From Terracoccus sp. 273MFTsu3.1 (GTDB lineage Bacteria > Actinomycetota > Actinomycetes > Actinomycetales > Dermatophilaceae), in assembly GCF_000383675.1 (NCBI RefSeq), contig NZ_KB911827.1, forward strand, positions 62,001-126,000: a DNA stretch of 64,000 bases, read 5' to 3'. Each line of letters opens with the position of its first letter. Positions within the stretch are counted from its first letter, which is position 1. Positions 9,201-17,100 of the stretch are shown in pieces. A program made the position numbers and the translations under genes. Under the pieces are notes generated by a model, which saw only the letters and a list, made by a program, of their open reading frames with translations, did no database searches and was not told the DNA's origin.

Positions 9201-11582
9201 ACGTTCCAGTACCGCGCCATCAACACCGTGGACCCCTCCGGGATCAACGGACAGTCGGTCTACAACGGTACGTCCGGTGTCGACCGCGTCATCGGCGGCA
9301 ACGACAACGACACCTTCTGGGGTGGCCTCGGCAACGACGTCATCGAGGGCAACGGCGGCGACGACGTCGCGCTCGGTGGCGAGGGTGACGACATCATCAC
9401 CGACCTCGGCGGAGCCGACGTGCCCAAGGGCGGACCCGGTGACGACGCGATCGACGGTGGCATCGGGGACGACATCCCGATGGGCAACGAGGGCCAGGAC
9501 TTCATCAACGGCGGAGCGAACGACAACGAGACCTTCGCCGGTCCGGGCAACGACTTCATCATCGCCGGTCAGGGCGCCGACGCCGTCTTCGGCGACGGTG
9601 GCGACGACTGGATCGAGGGTGGCTCGGGGCAGGACCTGCTCCAGGGTGACCACGGTGCGCCGTTCTTCGACGACCCGGCACAGACCGCTCCCGGCAACGA
9701 CGTCTTCGTCGGCCAGGTCGGTGAGAACGACTACGACGCAGAGGGCGGAGACGACCTCATGTCGCAGAACGCGGCCGTCGACCGCAACGCCGGTGCCGGC
9801 GGCTTCGACTGGGCCTTCCACCAGTACGACACCGTGGGTGGTGACGACGACATGGAGATCAACAACAACCTCGTCGGCGTCCCGATCCAGCTCGTCGTGA
9901 ACCGCGACCGTTGGCAGGAGGTCGAGGCGGACTCCGGCTCGAACTTCAACGACGTCATCAAGGGCCACGAGGTCGCCCCGTCCACGCTGGGCGGCGCAGG
10001 CTTCACCGGCTGCAACGCGCTGGATCCCACTGGTGTGGCTCGCATCGCCGGCCTCAACCGGCTCGTGTCCACCTTCCCGAGTGCACTCGCTCCCATCGTG
10101 GCCAGCTCGGCGGCCGGCTACTGCCCGCTCACCGGTCAGGGTGGCACGACCACCGGGACCGGCACGGTCTGGGCCGAGGGCGACATCCTGCTCGGCGGTG
10201 GCGGCAGCGACACCATCACGGGCCGCGGCGCCGATGACATCATCGACGGTGACCACGCCGTGTCGGTGCGCATCAGCTACCGGACGAACCCGGCCGACCC
10301 GACCTCCCAGACGGGCACGACCGACCTGATGGAGAACAAGGCCATTCCGGCCACCACGACCAACCCGTGGGGACCCGGAACGACCGGCATGACCCTCCAG
10401 CAGGCCGTGTTCGCCGGCCTCGCCGACCCGGGCAACCTCGTCACCGTCCGTGAGATCACGGGCATGGGGACGACGGCGGCCACCGGTGCGGCAGGGGACT
10501 GTGCGGCCGGAGCAGCGGCGGTCAACTGTGACGTCGCCGTCTTCACCGGGACCCTGGCGTCCTACACGATCACGCCGAACGCCAACGGCAGCATCACCGT
10601 CGACAGCAACGGCGGAGCCGACGGCATCGACACCGTGTGGAACGTCGAGCGCCTGCAGTTCAGCGACGCGACCCTGCCTGTGGCAGTGCCCGCCGCGCCC
10701 AGCATCACGAGCCTGGTCGCAGGCAACGCCTCGGTGACGGTCAACTTCACCGGGCCTGCTTCGGCGACGAGCTTCACGATCCGGGTCTTCACCGGGACCA
10801 ACACCGCAGTGGCTCCCGTCCAGACCATCACCGGGATCGCGCGCACCGCGACCTCCCGGCTGGTCACCGGTCTCACCAACGGCACGCTCTACACCTTCCA
10901 GGTGGCCGCGGTGAACCAGTTCGGCACCGGCCCGTCGGCATCGGGGACGGCGACACCCGTCGCCCCGACCGCACCGGCTGCCCCGACGATCGGCACGGCC
11001 ACCCGAGGCAACGCCTCGGCGACCGTGACGTGGACCGCGAACGCGGCCCCGCTCGCGCCGATCAGCTCGATCACCTCCTGGCGCGTGCAGGTGCGGCTCG
11101 CCGCGACCAACGCACTCGTCCGCACGGTGACCGTCACTCCGGGGACCGCCCGGTCCGCGGTGATCACGGCACTGACCAACGGGACGGCATACCGCTTCCA
11201 GGTCGCTGCGGCGAACGCCGTCGGCGTGGGCGCCTTCTCGGCTCTGTCGAACTCGGTGACGCCGGCAACCGTTCCGGGTGCTCCCGTCATCGGGACGGCC
11301 ACGGCCGGAGTCGCGGGAGGCGCGATCAACGCGACCGCCCGGTGGACGCCGCCGGCCGCGACCGGTGGGTCGCCGATCACCGGCTACGTGGTGCGAGGAC
11401 TGCGCATGAGTGCAGCGGGGGCCGTCCTGGCGACGACCACCTCGGCCGTGCAGCCCGCCACCGCAAGGTCGCTCGTGATGACGCTGCCAGTGGCCGGTAA
11501 CTACCGGTTCACCGTGCAGGCGGTCAACGCGGTCGGAGGCGGCGCACAGTCGGCGCGCTCCAACCTGGTGGCCGGGCGGTAG
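6246..11582 (+). CDS. Secreted animal-type heme peroxidase with RTX calcium repeats and Fn3 domains
   Basis: This 1778-aa exported protein has an N-terminal signal/TM segment (about residues 37-60, ending SAQAAPA) and then an animal haem peroxidase domain (about 170-900). The distal motif GQFFDH holds Gln267, Asp270 and His271. HNRLV follows, and the proximal YRFGHS holds His655. Residues about 1015-1135 are RTX nonapeptide-like repeats (GGxGNDxI, GGEGDDII), with a second short set near 1317-1335. About 1482-1778 contains three Fn3 modules. RTX heme peroxidases of this kind include the Mn(II)-oxidising MopA proteins. ATG 6246 was chosen because it starts the signal peptide; the frame is open another 600 nt upstream. 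Confidence 0.92.
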   Translation: MKRSTGNSPGRIHARIFDVDARRSAHRAGPQSLAARFRWVAAGVAFVVPFAMVVPLAVTSAQAAPAPAGNGFVVTASDIAYILKQIKIAERHSATQTASNRCGTLVGPGPDQVPDRLTSYGLRTVDGSCNNLFAGRETFAAADVPFPRLTTPDFRAAEANPPLFGPPVATSYAQKKGNVFDSQPRVVSNLIVDQTSTNPAAIAAAEFPVRAQGGNKVIACTIDPTPADPNGTPDNCVPSHKTLFIENVTTDVGLSPPFNSVFTFFGQFFDHGVDQTVKGGGTVFVPLRADDPLITAGPDGIPGNGDEVPANQAFMVLTRAQNQPGPDGILGDNPLTPVDESADDIQNANNTDSPWVDQSQTYTSHSSHQVFLREYTNIGGRPVSNGRFLDGGPVGEAYPGSPDGSGGLATWAGIKKQAADMLGLRLVDTDVTNIPMIASDPYGNFLPGPARGLPQYVTTANTLVEGCRTTDVGCTGPVPAPANVQHFDTPFLTDIAHNADPSGGLTPDGDSTPSADFASQPAGTYDDELLNSHFICGDGRCNENIALSSIHQVFHSEHNRLVDDIANTLNNNPSLLADFQAPHRLTATGPDVSYGFGGRLFQAARFVTEMEYQHLVFEEFGRKVQPAIRPFHVYSPDMNPAIQAEFAHAVYRFGHSMLDDDVARTTTEANGAKTDNSLPLLTAFLNPPEFFARTHGASPTFYTAHEAAGAIFMGSSDQAGNEIDEFVTETLRNNLLGLPLDLPTLNMTRARDAGIPRLNDLRRQIFAQTNDGQLAPYTDWTDFGQHLKHPESLINFVAAYGRHPSILAATTAAAKRDAARAIVNPLATDVPPADAADFMFGTGTWVNAGGRTTTGVDDVDLWVGGLAEVTNLFGGLLGSTFNYVFQTQMESLQDGDRFYYLLRTPGMNLRTQLEGNSFSEMIQRNTEGTNTLKADAFATADCKFQLGNLVSPATSGAILGAGSVQDDLTSTDCNENLLLLRKADGTFQYRAINTVDPSGINGQSVYNGTSGVDRVIGGNDNDTFWGGLGNDVIEGNGGDDVALGGEGDDIITDLGGADVPKGGPGDDAIDGGIGDDIPMGNEGQDFINGGANDNETFAGPGNDFIIAGQGADAVFGDGGDDWIEGGSGQDLLQGDHGAPFFDDPAQTAPGNDVFVGQVGENDYDAEGGDDLMSQNAAVDRNAGAGGFDWAFHQYDTVGGDDDMEINNNLVGVPIQLVVNRDRWQEVEADSGSNFNDVIKGHEVAPSTLGGAGFTGCNALDPTGVARIAGLNRLVSTFPSALAPIVASSAAGYCPLTGQGGTTTGTGTVWAEGDILLGGGGSDTITGRGADDIIDGDHAVSVRISYRTNPADPTSQTGTTDLMENKAIPATTTNPWGPGTTGMTLQQAVFAGLADPGNLVTVREITGMGTTAATGAAGDCAAGAAAVNCDVAVFTGTLASYTITPNANGSITVDSNGGADGIDTVWNVERLQFSDATLPVAVPAAPSITSLVAGNASVTVNFTGPASATSFTIRVFTGTNTAVAPVQTITGIARTATSRLVTGLTNGTLYTFQVAAVNQFGTGPSASGTATPVAPTAPAAPTIGTATRGNASATVTWTANAAPLAPISSITSWRVQVRLAATNALVRTVTVTPGTARSAVITALTNGTAYRFQVAAANAVGVGAFSALSNSVTPATVPGAPVIGTATAGVAGGAINATARWTPPAATGGSPITGYVVRGLRMSAAGAVLATTTSAVQPATARSLVMTLPVAGNYRFTVQAVNAVGGGAQSARSNLVAGR

Positions 11583-11599
11583 TCCGGACAGGCAGGCAC

Positions 11600-11635
11600 G
11601 GAGGGTGGTGGCCCCGCAGGGGGTCACCACCCTCC
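11600..11635 (+). terminator. Strong hairpin terminator after the peroxidase gene
   Basis: A 16-bp stem (11600-11615 with 11620-11635, one G-U pair) closes on a GCAG loop. It begins 18 nt after the peroxidase stop and lies between convergent genes, so it can serve both strands. Confidence 0.8.
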
Positions 11636-11758
11636 CTGTGTGCAGCCGAGCTCGCAGGCCCCAGTTCATGGAGCCGGTGATCGACGGGATGCCGCGGCTC
11701 CTTGGCCCGTGGGGCCGACCCCGGGTCTCCTGGTCGCCGGCGCCCTCGGAGCGTGGGC

Positions 11759-13510
11759 TCAGGCGTCGGCAGCGATGGGCACGGTGAAGACGACCGTGGT
11801 CGGTGTGCCCGATGTCGGGGTGAGGACGAGACGGACCGACCAGGGGCCGACGTCGTCGAAGGTGAGACCGACCTCGGTGGCGCCGTCGGTGCCGGACCCC
11901 TCGGGGCTGACGGGGAGCCGGACGGCGGCCGCGGTCACCCCCGGACGGCTGACCGACCCCGTCACGGACGAGATGGTGCGGCGGCCACCCGGGGCCGCGA
12001 CGGTCACGAGGGCGACCGTGTCGCCGACCCGTGGGCGTGGCAGCTGCACCGAGACCGTCGCCCCGCCAGCCGTGATCACCCTGCTCCACGGCTCGACGTA
12101 GTCGGAGCGGGCCGGGACGATGACGACGAGCGCCGTGGTCAGGCCGAGCACGACGCCGGCGGTGAGCGTCTCGCCCGCGAGCCCCGCCCGCAGGCCCCTC
12201 GCCGCGACGGCTTCCGCGGGGACCGTGGACTCCGGAGCCCCGTCCTCCTCTCCGGAAGGCGTTGGTATGCGGTGTCGTTCGACCCAGACGCGCGCGCTGT
12301 TGCCGAGGGCGACGAGGACGAGCACGCCGGCGACCTTGGCGAGCAGGACGCGTCCGTAGTCGGTCGGGGTGAGGGCCGAGACGGTGCCCACCTCCGACCA
12401 TGCCAGCAGGACGCCCGTGACCACGAGCGTCGCGACGCACACGAGGGCCACGGAGGAGAAGCGGGGGAGCGCCCGGCCGAGGGCCGCCTGCTGCCCTGGC
12501 TCCCCGGACCCGACGAGGAGGCCGACGAGGCCGCCGAGCCAGACGACCATGGCGAGCAGGTGCACGACGTTGAGCGCGACGGTGACCGTGGGGTGGGTCG
12601 TGGCCGCGGAGTGCCCGGCCAGCGGCCACGTCACCGCGAGGGCGAGCGTCACGGCGACGGCGGCGGACCGCAGGCCGAGCAGGTAGCGCCCCGTCGCTCG
12701 CGGCCCGAAGCTCAGGGCGGCCACGAGCAGCGCGACGAGGGCGACGAGGAGGAAGGCCCGCACCGAGTGGACCGTGTCGAAGGTCCTGGAGTGGGTGTCG
12801 AGCGAGCCCGGGTCGGCCCAGAGCGCACTGAACGGCTCGCCGCTGGCATACACACCCTGCACGACCATGCTCCCCACCGTGGCCACGGCGAGCACGCCCG
12901 CACCGACGCCGAGAAGGCGACGGGTCCGGGGTGACGAGAGCCCCTCGGGCCACAGCCACAGGACCATGAGCAGCAGGCCGGGGGCGAGGACCATCCCGGC
13001 GTACCCGAGCCAGCGCAGGGGGCCGAGCACCGCGCCCGCGAGGTCGTTGTGGCTGTCGTCCGGTGGTGTGCCCTCGACCGGTGTCGGGGCTCCGACCGAG
13101 AAGCGGAACGACCCGGTCACGGGATGAGTGTCGGCTGAGCTCGCCTGCCACACCACGACATACGTGCCCTTGGCCAGTCCGGGTCGCAACGGGACACGCA
13201 GCGAGTCGGAGGTGCCGGCGACGGCGAGCACCTGGTCGAGGTCCACGCGTTCGTAGTGGTCGTCGTAGACGTGCGCCGCGCCGTCCGCGGCCGCCACGGG
13301 CTCGGCGAAGCGGAGCGTCACCGCCGTCGGCGCCGTGGCGACGACCGAGCCGGCCGCCGGGTCCGAGGACCGGAGGCGCGTGTGGGCGCCGGCCGGGCCG
13401 GACGTGACGAGGACGAAGGCAAGGGTCAGGAGGGCGACGAGCGCTCCGCGCCGACGTCGTCCCGGGCTCCCTCCGAGGCCCCCGCTCGAGCGGGGCCTGC
13501 CCAGCGTCAT
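11759..13510 (-). CDS. CopC-CopD fusion, copper resistance/transport protein
   Basis: This 583-aa membrane protein has a signal peptide (residues 1-42, cleavage ...GPAGA|H) that would expose His43 as the mature N-terminus, the Cu(II) ligand typical of CopC. The CopC beta-barrel (about 43-138) carries the second motif DTHPVTGSF. It is followed by about eight TM helices of CopD (about 155-480) and an extracytoplasmic beta domain (about 485-583, YtkA-like). The family binds and imports copper across the membrane. It sits between the peroxidase and the multicopper oxidase, so supplying copper to the latter is a reasonable inference. Confidence 0.9.
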   Translation of the reverse strand: MTLGRPRSSGGLGGSPGRRRRGALVALLTLAFVLVTSGPAGAHTRLRSSDPAAGSVVATAPTAVTLRFAEPVAAADGAAHVYDDHYERVDLDQVLAVAGTSDSLRVPLRPGLAKGTYVVVWQASSADTHPVTGSFRFSVGAPTPVEGTPPDDSHNDLAGAVLGPLRWLGYAGMVLAPGLLLMVLWLWPEGLSSPRTRRLLGVGAGVLAVATVGSMVVQGVYASGEPFSALWADPGSLDTHSRTFDTVHSVRAFLLVALVALLVAALSFGPRATGRYLLGLRSAAVAVTLALAVTWPLAGHSAATTHPTVTVALNVVHLLAMVVWLGGLVGLLVGSGEPGQQAALGRALPRFSSVALVCVATLVVTGVLLAWSEVGTVSALTPTDYGRVLLAKVAGVLVLVALGNSARVWVERHRIPTPSGEEDGAPESTVPAEAVAARGLRAGLAGETLTAGVVLGLTTALVVIVPARSDYVEPWSRVITAGGATVSVQLPRPRVGDTVALVTVAAPGGRRTISSVTGSVSRPGVTAAAVRLPVSPEGSGTDGATEVGLTFDDVGPWSVRLVLTPTSGTPTTVVFTVPIAADA

Positions 13511-13617
13511 GGTCCGAGAGTAGGGCGGGAACTGTTGCGCCCGGGCGGGATTGCCGTCCTTCGCGGGGCCGCCGGGACCCCAAGGTAGGTCGAAGGTCGC
13601 CCTGCGACGCTGGTCGG

Positions 13618-14187
13618 ATGAGAACCCTGCGCCCGGAACCGCGCCGGGGACGGACCATCGTCCTCGCGCTGCTGGTCGCCCTCGGGCTGGTCCTCGGCGG
13701 CTGGCACACCCGTGCCGTTCTCGCCGGGCCTCCCGACCCGTCGCTCCTCACCGTGGGCGACGTGTCGTTCCGGGTGAGCGGTGCGGAGGAGGTCACCGGC
13801 CTCACCGACGCAGACCTCGGCGGGATGTCCCACGGGGTGAACGGCCTCGTCACGAGCGACAAGGCCCTCGTGCGGGTCGTCCTGACGGTGACCGGAGGAG
13901 ACGTCGACACGACCTACGACGCGTCGGTCCTCAGGGCGATCGCCTCCGGACAGCCGTCGGGCGCGGCCCCGCTGGCCGGGTCGCTGCCGCTCCGCGGTCG
14001 TCTCGCGGCTCATGCCCACCTCGAGGGGTCGCTCTCCTACGTTCTGCCTCGTGACGGCTCCCACGTCGTGCTCAGCGCCGGCCCGGGGACCGTGCGCGTG
14101 CCTCTGCTCTACATGTCGGCCGCGGGCGGCTCGCCCGGCGACACCCACGACTCGCACGTCGCGCCGACGCCTTCCCAGAAGGAGTGA
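13618..14187 (+). CDS. Secreted/membrane-anchored protein of unknown function
   Basis: The 189-aa protein has an N-terminal hydrophobic segment (about residues 14-36, LALLVALGLVLGG) that anchors or exports it. The extracytoplasmic remainder is beta-rich and ends in a His/Asp-rich tail (GDTHDSHVAP). The gene is divergent from copCD and reads into the multicopper oxidase: its stop is 2 nt before the oxidase ATG, and its last codons contain the AAGGAG ribosome site. The tight coupling suggests an accessory role for the oxidase, for example as a metal-binding or assembly partner, but no family is recognised. Confidence 0.75.
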   Translation: MRTLRPEPRRGRTIVLALLVALGLVLGGWHTRAVLAGPPDPSLLTVGDVSFRVSGAEEVTGLTDADLGGMSHGVNGLVTSDKALVRVVLTVTGGDVDTTYDASVLRAIASGQPSGAAPLAGSLPLRGRLAAHAHLEGSLSYVLPRDGSHVVLSAGPGTVRVPLLYMSAAGGSPGDTHDSHVAPTPSQKE

Positions 14188-14189
14188 CC

Positions 14190-17100
14190 ATGGCCATCCC
14201 GTCGCCCACCACCCGAGCGAGCGCGAAGCGGCACGTCAGCGTGACCGACCTCGTCACGGCGCTGGCGATGGGGGTGGTGGGCGGGCTCTGGCTGTCCTGG
14301 CTCGACCTGCACGACGTCGGCGCCGGTGTCGTCCAGGGCCCGATCGGTCACTCCACCACGGTCGTGGCGTTCACCGTGCCCCTCGTGCTCGTCGTCCACC
14401 CGGTGCTGGCGGCCTCCCTGCGCGCCGGGCTGCGCGAGCCGGCGGTGCTGGCACGGTGCGTCCTCGCGGTGGCGGCGTCGCTCGCCGTGGGCAACCAGCT
14501 GCGCCTCGTGGTCCTGGACGAGCCGCGGGCCGGTCTGCCGGTCCTCGGCCTCTTCGGGGACGCCGCAGCGGCCCTGCTCGTCGTCGTCCCCGTGGTGGTG
14601 GTGTCCGCGGCGCTCCGGCTCCTGGCCGGTGGGCGACGCCGTCGAGGGGGCGTCCGGTCACACCGCCGGACGCACGCGGCGCGCCTCGTCGCCGTGGGTA
14701 CGGGGGTCGTCGGGGTCGTCGCCGTGCTGGCCCTCGCGCCGGTCGCCGAGGCGTCGTCGCCCACCGCTGCCCTCGCCGCGACGCCCGGCTGCCTGGACGG
14801 TGGGAGCGTCACCCGCTCCTTCGACGTCACGGCCATCGACGTCAACATCCCGCTGAACCGGTTCGGCGACCACGACCCCAAGGGCAAGATGTACGTCCTC
14901 ACGTCACGGCTGGCGGCGGTCCGGGCCCAGGAGGCGTCGCAGAAGGTTTCGGTGGGGCTGCGCGACGACGCGATCCAGCCCCTCGTCATCCGGGCCAACG
15001 AGGGTGACTGCGTCTCGATCCGGCTGACCAATGCGGCATCGGGCGGTCCCTTCGGCCTGCACATCGACGGGCTCGAGTTCGACATCTCCTCGTCGGGCGA
15101 CCAGGTGGGCCAGAACGACCCGTCCGACGTCGCGGCGGGACAGAGCCGCACCTACCGTTTCGCCATCCCGCTCGACCGTCGCCTCGAGGGTGGGCACTAC
15201 ATCCACCCCGGTCCCGGCTACCGCGCCGCGGTCGACCACGGGCTCTTCGGGGCGCTCGTCGTCGAGCCTCCGGGGTCGACGTACTGGAACGCGTCGGTCG
15301 CCGGCCGCCAGGTGGAGTCCGGCTGGGAGGCCATCATCAAGCCGGCCTCAGCGAACGCGGCCTGTGTCCCGACGAGCGCGACGCCGACGTGCGGCTTCCG
15401 CGAGGGCGCCCTGCTGCACCACGAGATCGGCAACGACAACGAGCTGATCAAGAACGCGGCCGGCGCCGACATCCCCCTCGTCGACGCCACGACGGGGACC
15501 TACCGCCCCGGCGCCTTCGCGCTCAACTACCGGTCGGAGCCGTTCCGCAACCGGCTGCTCGCCTTCCCCAAGGAGAAGGCGCACGCGTACAGCTCCTACA
15601 CCTTCGGGGAGCCGGCGACGCCGATGATGCGCGGCTACCTCGCCGACCCGACGAAGATCCGGATCATGCACGTGGGCAGCGAGAAGTTCCACGTCTTCCA
15701 CCTCCACGGCGGGGGTGACCGGTGGCGCTTCAACCCCGTCGCCGACACGTCGTTCAACTATGCCGACACAGGGCTGCGCAAGGACCCGCCCACCGTGCTG
15801 TCGCCGTCGCAGCGTCTCGACTCCCAGTCGATCGGCCCCGGCGAGTCCTACGACCTCGAGATCGAGGGTGGCGCGGGCGGCGTCCAGCAGTCCGCGGGCG
15901 ATTTCCTCTTCCACTGCCACATCGCCAAGCACTACAACTCCGGCATGTGGGGGATCTGGCGCGTCTACGACACCCGTCAGCCGGACCTCGTGCCGATCGC
16001 GGATCGTGCGCTGCCGCCGACCGCCGTCGACTCGCGAGGCCTCATCGGTCGCACCATCAACGGCACCCTCATCACGGCCACCAACCTCGACTCCTGGATC
16101 CGTCCCCAGCTGCCTCCAGCGGGCGTGCCCCGCAACGGGCAGGACGCGACCGTCTGGAACTGGAAGGTGACGGGCACGGGGTCGCAACAGCTCTACCTCG
16201 GAGCCCCTGCCGACCCGACGGTCTTCGCCGACTCGCCGAAGATCGTGACCGGGCAGCCGAACCTGCTCGCCGTCGACGTGGGGCGCATCGTGACAGGACG
16301 ACCGACGATCCTGTTCAACCCGCGCAACGGACGCCCGGCCTACCCGCTGTTCCGCACGACCATCGGCAAGCGACCACCGTTCACCCCGGCCGGACACACC
16401 GGGACCCCGTGGCTCGGGGCGACGACGGGCCAGACGTCCGCGAGCACGAGTCCGTGGGCCAACCGCTCGGATGCCCTGTGCCCCAAGGGGAGACGCGTGC
16501 GCACGTTCAACGTCGTCACCATCGGCAAGACGATCCAACGCACCCCGACGCAGGTCGACCCGGACGGCAAGCTCTTCGTCCTGGCCAAGGACAAGGCGGC
16601 GGTCGCGAGTGATCCGCGCCGCTCCGACCCGCTGGCGATCCGTGCCAACCAGGGCGACTGCGTCGCGATCACGCTGACGAACGAGATCCCCGACGCGTCG
16701 GCCTTCGACGGCTTCTCGAAGACGTCGATGCACATCCACCACGTGCAGTTCGACGTGCAGGGGTCCGACGGCGTCAGTGTGGGCTACGCCTTCGAGCACT
16801 CCGTCCGGCCGTACCAGGGGGCTGACGCACGGCTCAGCGCGGCGGCCGCCAAGGGGGCCAAGACTCTCGTCCTCAGCAGCGTGACCTCGCTCGTCGGGGT
16901 CGACGCCAACGGCAAGGCGACGAGACCGTGGATCGCCGTCGGTGAGGGCCTCGAGTCCATCGAGACCCACCAGGTCGTCGCCGTCAACCAGACGACGCGC
17001 ACCGTGACCCTCGACTCGGCGCTCGTCGCCGCCCACGCGTCGGGGGAGTATGCCGGGACCGAGTTCATCCAGTACCGCTGGTACCCGGACGCCCTCCTCG

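Noticed and set aside
6600-13910. A 2436-codon open frame on the minus strand opposite the peroxidase and CopCD genes
   Set aside because: Its protein is Arg/Val/Asp-rich and without domains. It mirrors the third-position GC bias of genes on the other strand, and CopCD in another frame is clearly real.
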